From positions 5,334,001-5,398,000 of the forward strand of contig NC_088307.1 of NCBI RefSeq assembly GCF_032854445.1: a DNA stretch of 64,000 nucleotides, read 5' to 3'. The notes beneath the pieces were generated by a model. The model was given only the letters and a program-made list of their open reading frames with translations, was not told where the DNA came from and did not search any database. The DNA is from Liolophura sinensis. Lineage: Eukaryota > Mollusca > Polyplacophora > Chitonida > Chitonidae. The position numbers and the translations under genes are program-made. Shown here piece after piece: positions 49,101-61,100 of the stretch. Position 1 is the stretch's first letter. Every line of letters starts with the position of its first letter.

Positions 49101-52100
49101 GGCATGACAAGCCTCAGTCTGACATTTTTGAAGACACCTCTGTAGAGAACCTGACATATCCCATGTTATAAAGCCTATGTAGGTAATTTGTCCATTGTTA
49201 TACCGTATGACACTGACCATACGAGACCAACCACTTTCTCCGGGGTGTTTTATGAAATGTCAGGCATCTGTTTTCAGGCATGGTGTTATAACTGAAACTA
49301 TACATGCTAAATTTCAACAGATTTACTGGCGCCACATGTGGATCCGAAATCGATGAGTGTCAGCCTCGGCCGTGTCAAAATGGTGCCACGTGTAATGACC
49401 TACTCAATGACTATAGCTGTGAATGTACTCCTGAGTGGACAGGAAAGAACTGCACAGAGGATGTGGATGAGTGCTCTCCCTTGCCTTGTCAGAACAACGC
49501 CACCTGTGTCAACGGCTTTGGGGTCTACTCCTGTCTGTGTGCACCCGGGTTTACAGGTAGGGGAGACAACTTCATATACAGCTAAACAAGCAGAGACTTT
49601 AACATTACTCTAACAGTTGGCGCAAACATTTAGAGTTGGCACAAACATTAATCATATTCTATTAAAGTGGATTCTTAGGTATTGGTTTGCTCTCATTGTT
49701 TCACATCTGTATGTGCGATGAATTTTGTTTCATTGAAGTAAATGACTATCGTTAAAGGGGAGATAATGTTGGAAACAAGAAAGCTTTTAGTGTTAAGTTT
49801 TTCTATATGGAAGTGAAGTTTGGCCAGTATTGTTAAGTCAGTAGACTGTGTCAGGTACTTGGTAAAGGGCTACAGTTTATTGTGGGACACCCTGTTTCCC
49901 TCCTCTTGAGGCCTCCGGGGCCTAGTGGTTAGCACTCTACAATGATCCAAGGGCTTCTCATCATTGCAGTTGCTGTGAGTTCAAGTCCAGCTCATGCTGG
50001 CTTCCTCTCAGTCGTGTGTGGGAAGGTCTTCAAGCAAGCTGCAGATGGTCGTGGGTTTCACTCAGGCAATGCCTGCTTTCGTCCCACCATAGAAGCTGGC
50101 CATTGTTGTATAAGTAAAATATTCTTGACTGTGGCATGAATTTAAACACCAATAAAATAAATAGATTTTCCCCCTGCTCTCATAAACCTGGCCATCGTTA
50201 ATATAATTAACAATTACATCAGCAATAAAATAAGTCAATTTTTACAGAAGAGAAAGTGTAACATCCCTTTTACTAAACTGTGATGTCTTAGGAACTGATT
50301 GTGACGTGGACATCGATGAATGCCTGACCACACCATGTCAAAACGGGGCTTTGTGCATCAATGGTCGTAACAGCTACACCTGTGTCTGCGCTGCGGGATA
50401 CACAGGTGAGAACTGCACTGTGGATATTGACGAGTGTCTACCTGAACCATGTCAGAATGGAGGGACATGTCGCGACCTTTTGGCCAGATTCAGGTGCGAA
50501 TGTGCTCCGGGATACACTGGGACTACTTGTGAGGAGGACATTGATGAGTGCCTGTTAACACCCATGCCATGTGAGAATGGAGGGCAGTGCGAGGATCTTG
50601 TTAATGAGTACAGGTGTCGATGTCCTGCTGGATTCACAGGTGAGTCAGGAGTGTAAAGATGAAAGAAATTTATTCAAATGTTTGACAAAAATTCTGTCTG
50701 TAAAACACACTGCAGTTTTAAGGCATTAGAATATAAAGATTTCAAGCGTTCAGAGAAGGTGTCTGGATGGGTCTTATTTCGTCCATCAATTGTATAAAAA
50801 AAATCAATTTCTATATATATTTATTCAATTAAGTGTAGTCTTTTGTAATGAAATAATTAAAATTTTACAAAAAGTCACAGAGTTATTTTCCCTTAGACAG
50901 TCATATGACGACGAAAGAATCATTAGGGTGCATGTACGTATAACATACATGCACCCTAATGATTCCTTCGTCGTCATATGACTGAAAAATTGTTGAGTAC
51001 GACGTTAAACCCCAAGCACTCACTCACTCACCTTAGACAATCTCCAGTGGTCTCTATGCGTATCTTGGTCGTGTGCCATAATTGAGTATAGTTTCCCAAT
51101 GGATAAAAAGTTCTAGCAGAAGAGCCTTCTGGACTAATCAGGTCTAATGGGGAATACATCTCACAATACACATGACTGCTCCTTTACAATGCCATTTGTT
51201 CTTTTTTTTTTTTTTTTCGAAATTAGTAATATTTCCTTTCCACATTGCTGTTTTCCTCCCGCCAGGACTACGATGTGATGTGAATATTGATGAGTGCCTG
51301 ACCCCAACACGTCACAGGTGTCTGAATGGAGCTACCTGTGTGGACGGAGTTAACGGGTATAACTGTACGTGTGCACCTGGATGGGAGGGGCAATACTGTC
51401 AACAGGTATGACCACAACGTCAAATATGCGGAAGTTGGATGTGTAAAAATACGCTTTCAGTTTTGCAAATATTCATATAAAAAATAATACATTTGATGCC
51501 CGCAATTAGCTTTTTCTCATAAAGCATGAATCAAGCTTCACAAAAAACTCTTCATTGGCCCATAAGGTAGATGAACCAGTGAGTAAATAAACCACTTTTA
51601 AAAATGCAGTAATGTGAATGAAGTGTACATAAATCAAAAGTTGCTTTCTAGCCAGAAGTAACCATGATGGTGGAGTTCAGTCTCACAAGAAGTTACTGTA
51701 AGCATGACTTAAAAATCTCTTCATAGTTAACAGATAGAACTATTTTTATTACACATACCTAATCAGAAATTTTAAACATAAATGCTATTGAAACCATTAC
51801 TTTGAAATGCAGTGTACATATAGCCCTTAATTCTTAATAAATATTATGTCAGTAGTATGTGAGTCTCTCTGATCTGATTGGTCTTGTCTTTTTTTTTTCT
51901 TCAGGAGAAAGACGAATGTGCCTCAAACCCCTGTCAAAATGGCGGCACTTGTAATGACCGGTTTAATGGCTTCACCTGTGACTGTCCGATCACGTTTACT
52001 GGTGTTACCTGTGAGACGGATGTGGATGAGTGTGTTATATCAAACCCTTGTGTTAATGCAGGCTCTTGTCAGAACAGCTACGGTGGTTATCGATGTGAAT

Positions 52101-55100
52101 GTCAGTCAGGTAAGTACAGAGTTATCTCCCTCCTGCTAAACGGATGCATTCCTTATAGATAGTGAAAGCCTTTATTTATCGCTGGTGTTGGTTTCAACGT
52201 AGATTGTAACACAGTCTTTTTGAAAAGAAAATCTTCATTGATATGCCCATTAGAAAACTCACTTTTTCCATTCTAAAATTCATTTGACGCATTAGGAAAT
52301 TCACCACGTTCATTAGGAGATTCATTTAAAGCCAGCTAACTGTTCCATAAAAGACTGCCACTTGATGAGTAAGGTCAGAGCGTTGTACAGAATGAAGTCA
52401 TGTTACAGTACATAGCCAATGGGAACTGGTTAAAGCTAGTTATCAGCTTGAGTTTTTCAGATGTTTTGATTGTATTCTGTTTTTGCACAGAATCCGTGCC
52501 CATGGTCCATATTTTATTACCCTACTTGGCTTGGATTATGTGTATTAGGGGCTGTGTAATTTATTGTAATAAAACCTTAACTGAGGTATATTAACAAGAG
52601 GACGTATTTCCCCGCTTATGTGCGACCGTTTACCAGCTACCACACTGTCAACGTTGCTCTGGTTTTACTCTCCATACTGTTATATTGTATTCCTGCATAA
52701 ACCAGGATTCTGCTGGTAGACTAAGGCCCCCTGCGCTGTTTTAATGTATTTGTATATTAAGTGTGATGACAGGTCAGCATTTTGGGTAATTCTTGACCAG
52801 TGACGTCTAATGTGTTGCTGTTAACATTAGTGCATTCTTCTTTTGCCTAAATTGGCTTAAGTCACAGTGCTGTTCGGCGTGTATTTGCTGGTGTTCATGA
52901 ATTCACATGAACAATTAGAATTTGCCAACCATGCTGTAGTGGTAATATTACTAGCATTTGATTAGGAAGATCTGACAGCAACCTGCGGATGGTCATGGGT
53001 TTCCACCCGGGCTCTGCCTGGTTTCCTCCCACCATAATGCTGGCTGCTTGTTCAAGCGATACTAGCATTTGTAACAAAAACCTCTCTTCGATGTCCTCCA
53101 CCTTGTAGACTTGACTGCCAGTGTTTAAATGAAACTTTCCTGACCATTATCCATGGCGTTCAAAACTAATTTAACAAATGAAACCTTCCTATCCTTGACT
53201 TTCAGGCTTCGTAGGTAAGAACTGTGAGACAGATTTTGACGACTGTCTGAGCCAGCCGTGCTATTTTAATGGCACATGTGTGGACCAGCTTAATGGGTAC
53301 GACTGTTTGTGTAACAGTGGATTCATGGGAGACAACTGTGAAGCAGTCATTCGCTGGTGTAAATTTGAGAGTCCGTGCGGAGAACATGCCGTCTGTGTGG
53401 AGAAACCAGCCGGTGAGCTGAGATGATACCGTAAAATTTCTAAACATTTAATTTATTTTTTCACTAATTCTTTTTGTGATATTTGTACATGTTGTGTGTT
53501 TTAATTAGCCTTAGTCATCAATTCATTGATGTCTGGATGTAAAAATGAACAGTAGTTTGTTATAGATGTAATCATCAAAACAAACAATAGTTTGAATCAA
53601 AGGTTTACTGTGACTTTCATCCTTTGTGATGGATGTACAATGTGAAACTTGTCAACACCTAGTGATCTCCCTTGTTTTCTATGCCTGTAGGTGGCCACAC
53701 ATGTTATTGTATGCCAGGCTACATCGGTGATATGTGTGGTGAGGAGATCGATGAGTGTGCCTCTCTACACCTTGTCATCATGGTGCTAACTGTACAGACC
53801 AGGTGAACGGATACACCTGTACATGTCCACAAGGTAAGACATCATCACCTGACAGGTAACTTCTGCCTCTAGGCCTGGTGTCCACAGGGTAAGATATCAT
53901 TACCGGACCAGGTAACTTCTGCCTCTAGACCTGGTCGTCATGGGGCTAACTGTACAGTCCAGGTGAATGTAAATGGACAGTGTATGAGGTGAGGTTGACT
54001 TTAGAATGGTATTCCAATGAGGCAGCACTATATACTTATATATTTGCCTTAAAAATTCCACTGAAAAAATTTATTTTTAGAGGTATATATATTACTTCTT
54101 ATTTTCCTATTTTCCACTTAGGACTTCGCTTAATAGTGCTTTTCCATTTGTTCACAATATTCACAATTACCCTAAATGACCATAAGTTTCGTCCTTGACT
54201 AACTTGCTCCTTTTTCCTGATTCTGAGAGTTGTATTGAGTTCAGAACAGCGTTTTAAGGTTTGCTAGGAACACGGGAATGATGCTCTACTGAAAAGTTGT
54301 AAAATCAAGCACCAAAAAGGATATTTTGTTGACATTTATATGTCTCTAAACATACATTTTGGTGGGCGAAACTTGAGGTCATTTAGGGTGCTCCCATTCA
54401 GGCCCACAGAGTAACAATGGATTTTCATGTACACAGATTTTGGCCTTGCAGCTCCTGCTAAAGTTGGACCAATTTGCCAGAAACTCTGGTATATCTTTTA
54501 TATCATCTAAACATTTACATACTTAATTATAATGACAGTCTGATATATTACTTTTATTCTTGGAAAGGGGCCTCTGTGGCTCAGATGGTTAGCACACTAT
54601 TGCAGCGTAATGACCCAGTAGTCTCACACCAATGCGGTCGCTGTTGAGTTTCAAGTCCAGCTCAGGCTGGCTCCCTCTCCGGCCGTTAGTGGGAAGGTCT
54701 GCGGATGGCAACAACCTGCAGATTGTAGTGTGTTCCTCCGGGCTTTTGCCCATTTTCCTCCCAGCATAATGCAGGCGTAGAAGTGAAATATTCTTGAGTA
54801 CAGCGTAAAACACCAATCAAAATAAATAAATAAATTTTTGGAAATGTTGGGGGATGGAAGAAGGGCATTTCAGATAGATTCTGGTTGTCATTACCTGTGT
54901 TACCCTCTCTCTCTGTTTCAGGTTACACAGGGACAGACTGCGACGTAGATATCAACGAGTGTTCCCCTAACCCCTGTCAAAATGGAGCTACCTGTTCAGA
55001 TATGATCCCTAACCAGTACCTGTGCAGGTGCTTACCTGGATACACAGGAGTACATTGTGAAACTGACATTAACGAGTGTCAGCCCAACCCTTGCCCCAGC

Positions 55101-58100
55101 TTCCAGGTGTGTCAGGATCTGGTCAATGAGTTCAAGTAAGTCACATAATTGATAGACAGATAAAAAAAATTTTTGGTGTTAAATATAACAGAGGGTGGGT
55201 GGTTTATCCAGTGGTGGTTTATGGCGATATCCTCCACCCACAGAACTGACTGTCATTCTTCAAAAATTCTGGATCAAACAAGAATGGGTCAGTTAATTAA
55301 AAAGAAATTTACCAATGCGGTCACTGTGAGTTCAAATCCAGCTCATGCTGGCTTCCTCTCCGGCCATACGTTTGAAGGTCTGCCAGCAACCTGCGGATGA
55401 TCGTGGGTTTCCCCCAGACTCCTGCCCAGCTTCCACCCCACCATAATGCTGGCCGCTGTTGTATAAGTGAAATATTCTTGAGTACGGCATAAAACACCAA
55501 TCAAATAAATGAATAAATAAAAAAGAAATTTTTATTCCATCACCAAAATGTTGCTACCGGATGTGCCAAATAGACACCATTGTAATGAATAAATCAGTGA
55601 ATAATTAGTGAATAAATAAGTTCATGATCTCAGTATAATTAGCTCGCCAGTAGCTTACATATATAACATACCCTGAGTGTCAGTGTCGGCGTCCAGTGGA
55701 TAGAGAAAGCAGTGTTAAAGGAGAAGAAAATTTAAATATCAATCAAATACCATTGAAAAGAGTATGCTTTTCCTCGCAAGTGCATGCCATAAAAAAAATT
55801 CTAATATGTACCTCAAGTTGATAAATTATAAATAAAGTCAGCGCCAAAATCGGCTGTGGGTGACTCCATTTTGCTAAGAACTAGTCCTGAAGTCATCTGT
55901 GTTAGGAGGAGAATTGCCGTTGAAAACCGCCGAAGTGCAGTTCGTACATTTCCAGTAGAACTCTTCTTCCCAGTAGGTAGCGAATAGTACAGTTTCATTT
56001 TCCGCTTGACTATCGGGAAACCGGAATGTTGGACGTAGGTTCCGAGTTTACACGAACAAGCCACCAGTTTTAACAACTCTCATTGGCTGAGAGTCAACAC
56101 ACCTCCAGCATAAATTACAGGGTGTTAGAAATGCAGGACACCATGGACTTAGCCATTTATTCCGGATTTGCCATTTTCAGGCTTTATGTGTTAAGAACAA
56201 ATTCACAATTTCAGTTCTTCATGCCTTGAGCTGAAGTTTTGCGTTGATGTGATTACATGCAGGCGAGGTCTGTGGTAGCCCTGCTACCAATTCTAAATTA
56301 TTGATGGCAAGTCTCATATTAGTAATACAGTATTTCCCAGACCTAATTACAGGTGAATACTTCAGTATTTAATTTATTTGATTGGAGGTTATTGGTTTAA
56401 TAAGCTATATATATATATATATATTTGGTTGCAGGTTATTGGTTTAATAAGCTATATATATATATACATATCAGTCAAGCTCTCATGTGTCACTAGTTGA
56501 CCACAACTCTCTCTCTCTCTGATCTGTCACAGGTGTGTTTGCCCAGAGGGTCGGACGGGTGAACGATGTGAGACATTTATCGATGACTGTCACAGTGCCC
56601 CCTGTCACAACGGTGGAACCTGTATCGATGAAGGAGACAACTTCCGTTGCTTGTGCGCCTACCCGTGGGCTGGACTTCAGTGTGACATAGACACAGATGT
56701 CTGCTTTCCAAACCCCTGCCTGCACTTTGGTACCTGTATTCCTGATGACTCGTTAGTGGACAGATTCAGGTGTGCTTGTGCTGACGGGTTTATAGGTATG
56801 ATAATTAGCAGTTTTGTTAACCTAAATTAACCCATAGATTTTCTGAGAAATGTATTACACGTCATCATGTTAAATAATAATCATTATTCCATGGTTGCTG
56901 TAAACTGATAATCAGGGTTGTATATTCAAATCCAGCTCTCTCCGTCTCATCTGCAAGTTTATATCTATATGAAGGTTAACTTTATCACTCTTTTGGGGGA
57001 AGAAATCTTTTTTATGTACAAATTCCTTTTGTCATTCCAAAATGTCATTGATTTAGGTTAGAGCTGCTGAAAATGTTTTCAAACTTAGTTCTAAGTTGTA
57101 AGTTAGCCTTTATTCATCTTTTCAAATTTCCGTATTGAAATGACGTCCAATTTCACCCGTGATTAAGTTGCACGTTTTATTTGGTTTATAGTTTGTTTGG
57201 AAGGTAGGAGGATCCCAAATACACAAATGCAAGTTTTAGTCCCAGAAGTAATATTTTATGACATTTAAAGGAAGGATGGACGGGGGGAGAGACTGGGCGG
57301 ATTTACCTGGTTAAGTGGGGGTGGGGGGTGGAGTTAGTTTGGCAAAGTTTTAGGTCCGTTATCTGAGAATGAGCTGCATTCAATCCAATGCACGTAGAGG
57401 AAATCGAATATAGTCATTGTTTTAATGTCATAACTACCTGTTTCAGGCCAGCGTTGCCAGGGCGATGTGTACGACTGTTTGTCCAACCCGTGTGCAAACG
57501 GCGGAACCTGCGTGGAGAACACCGATGGCCACCCAGGTTTTAAGTGCGACTGCCCGCTCTCCTACACAGGAGACTTGTGTCAGTACAACCGGTCTAACTG
57601 CGAACCTAACCCCTGCCAACATGGCGGAACCTGCTCGCACAACAACAACAACGGTCAGTGGTGATCTGTTTTATGTCATGATAAAATGTACTCAGGGATT
57701 TCTCTGAGGCCTGTGTATATGTATTGTGATAGGTTTATATACGATTTGTAATCTTCAACTAAACTTTTCACAGTATAGAATTCGCTTCAGTTCCACATAT
57801 CTCTTTTGGTTATTAGTTTGTATATACTTGAATGGTAAATCCAAAGCTTACGTTGCAAAATATGTGAAAGGAATAAACTCTTTCATCACAATATGCCCCT
57901 AGTATTATATCCAACCGTTGTTTTTAAGTGGCAGTTTGCGATGCCAGACATTTGTTGAATACCATGTGTCTTACACTGAAATGGTATTCACATGCGTTCG
58001 TCACACATGGGAAAATTGATCAGTAACTTTTCAAAGTTTGGCGGTTTTATCTCAGGCACTCTGCTTTCTTCCACCCATAAAACTGACCATGCACACTGTT

Positions 58101-61100
58101 GCAAAAGTGACACATTCTTGAATTTATTGTTAAACAACAAATAAATTAAAAAATCATTTACTCTTCCCAGGATTTCAGTGTAGCTGTCCAAGCACGTGGG
58201 ATGGAGAGCGCTGCGAAGTGGATGTCAACGAGTGCATAACGACGATGCCGTGCAGAAACGGGCAGTGTGTTAACACTAACGGGGGCCATATCTGTCTGTG
58301 TGGGCCTTTCTGGACCGGTACCTTATGTGACTCCGACATAGAAGAGTGTATGTCTAGTCCGTGTGAGAACAGCGCCACCTGTGTTGAGGTAGTGGGAGGC
58401 GCTCCTCAATGTCTCTGTCCAGCAGGTAACATTGATAGGCATTTTGATCAAACACAGAAGACACAACACTAAATCCTTAACAAATTCAACCATAGACATG
58501 GTTTATGTTTTGGAATATCAGCATATATTTGGTGAAAAGTTAAGGTATTAATTTTTTGATCCGAGTATATTGACTGGTCTATTAAACAGAGAAATGGAAA
58601 CTTTTCTTAAATGTAACATGGCATTGTAGAACATTTTTCAGTTTTTATAATTGTATTAAAATTCAAGTTGCAGTTATACCAGTGCCCTAAACTTAGCACT
58701 TCCTGCTTGATAAATGATTATTCTAAGATTGAAAATATTTGCATTGTTGGCATATTACCATGAAGTCACTTGACTTGTTAACAAATAACACCTGTGTTGA
58801 ACTGTGTTGGATTTTAGTCATGAAGTTGTGTACTATTTTTGTACAATCCCAGGTTACACGGGTTCTACCTGTGAGGTGCGCATCCAGCGGTGTTCTACAG
58901 CATTGTGTCGTAACGAGGGCACCTGTATGGAGAAACTGGAGGGTTACATGTGCTTCTGTCCCCCAGGCTACACAGGTAAAGAGCTCACTTAACAGTGCAT
59001 TAGGAATGAGAGTATTACAATATTCACAATGGTAAGGCTCACAGTATCCACAATGCCAAGTCTCACAGTATCCACAATGCCAAGTTTCACAGTATCTGCA
59101 GTGCCAAGTCTCACAGTATCCACAATGCCAAGTCTCACAGTATCCACAATGCCAAGTCTCACAGTATCTGCAGTGCCAAATCTCACAGTATCCACAATGC
59201 CAAGTCTCACAGTATCCACAATGCCAAGTCTCACTGTATCTGCCATACCAAGTTTCACAGTATCTGCATTGCCAAATCTCACAGTATCCACAATGCCAAG
59301 TCTCACAGTATCCACAATGCCAAGTTTCACAGTATCTGCAGTGCCAAGCCTCACAGTATCCACAATGCCAAGTCTCACAGTATCCACAATGCCAAGTCTC
59401 ACAGTATTTGCAGTGCCAAGTCTCAGTATCCGCAATTCCAAGCCTCACAATATCCGCAATGCCACGTCTCACAGTTTCCATAATCTGCACTGCCTAGTCT
59501 CATACTGACTGCAGTACCAGGGTTTGGAATAAGAACAAGTCTCACGGAATCTTTCAGATCTTAGCTTAAGTATATGTCTTTGACATATGTGAAACTGTTC
59601 CTACATTTCTACACAACAGGAGATATTGGCAGAACAGATAAACATGCCTGGAGATCCAGATTATCTCTCTCTCTTCATTCTTAATGCAGAAAAACTTTAT
59701 TTGTATAGCATTTTGCTTGTGGTTTACTGCTGCATATTTAAAAAAAGTTATCATGTACATTTTTTTTTTTAAATTTTCATCATTTTAACAGGGGGTCACT
59801 GTGAAGAGGATGTTGATGAGTGTGATGTGTTGCGTCCATGTCAGAACGGAGCCACCTGTCAGGATCTGATCAATGACTACAGCTGTCAGTGCCCGGCAGG
59901 ATGGACGGGGCGTAACTGTACAGTGGATGTGGTGGATTGCCCCCAGGGGTACTGCCTCAATGGAGCACGGTGTGTGGATGGTCTGAACACTTACAACTGC
60001 CAGTGTGTGGCAGGATACACAGGTAAGACTGGATCAGCAGTGAACAGTTTGGTATCTAGCGGTATAATGTATTTGACTACAAATTTGTTATCTTGGTAAC
60101 ATGTACTTGACTTACAAACTGGTCTAAAACTAAGATGCTGTCATGGTGCTGAAACTTACATATTCTCATCAGGATATCGTTATGCCTTTCAAACAAACCT
60201 AAAAGATCTTTCTACTAAAGATCAAAAAAACTCTCAGAATAAGTCATAACACATATTTTTGCACAGGAACCCGATGTGAGGTACAAATAGATATGTGCAG
60301 TCAGTCCGCCCAGGTGTGTCAGAATGGGGGTACCTGTGTCAGTCTCGTTGATACCTTCAGGTGTGACTGTCCTCCCAGCTTCACAGGTAAGTCATATAGA
60401 TCTCTATGATTTAGTGTTGTGATTTAATACTGTGACAGCGGAAAGACCCAGGACACTAGGAATCACTAGGAGATGTGGGTTCAAACCCAGTTTTTGACAG
60501 CAAGCTTTCTGTGTCTCCCCTTATCAGTGTACGTGATATTAGGTGGTGTACCTATCTGTATGTCACTTGTGGGAAAAGTTCTTCAGTAATCTGCAAAACC
60601 TCTTGTCTCCTCCATTCATAAAACTGACTGCCATCATATTTGTGACAAATTCTCGAATATGACATTAAACATCAATCAGATAAATGAATAAAATAATGTG
60701 TAATAAAATATCACCTTGCATCATTTGTTTGTTGGAGTTGCCACCGCCTTCTACTTTGTTCCACCGATAACCTAAACCATTTCATATGAGAGGAATATTT
60801 GCTCTGAAATAGTGTAAAATTTCTATCATCAAAATAAATACTGTATGTATGGCTGAGAAATTCAGAATGCATCACTGGAAAGTCACTAGCCCTAGAGCAT
60901 TGAGATCACATATTCAGTCCTGGGTCTTACAGTATTTTTCAGTTGGTTAGCGAGCTAGCGCAGCGTAATGACCCAGGAGCCTCTCACCAATGCGGCCTGG
61001 CAGCAACCTGCGGATGGTCGTGTGTTTCCCCTGGATTCTGTCCATTTTCTCCTACCATAGTGCTGGCCGCCGTTGTATAAGTGAATTATTCTTAAGTACG

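Larger units (their letters stand above)
44700..49320 (+). other. 4.6-kb intron
   Basis: It contains a T-rich ATTT run (45234-45262), SINE-C (45436-45787), a short tandem duplication GCTCAGCCAATGGGCA near 46192-46223, a dispersed repeat ending in a TGGTAG..CTACCA hairpin (46340-46835), and an inverted-repeat-like stretch around 48368-48500. No coding exon with EGF cysteines is visible. Confidence 0.5.

Noticed and set aside
57447-57707. EGF exons read in the other + frames (Thr/Val/Met-rich strings)
   Set aside because: Shadow frames of Cys-rich EGF codons; the same occurs at 44456, 49338, 50361, 51918 and 61774.
58723-59508. Open frames of 150-255 codons on both strands
   Set aside because: They come from the 24-bp minisatellite, whose unit length is a multiple of three; no splice or domain support.
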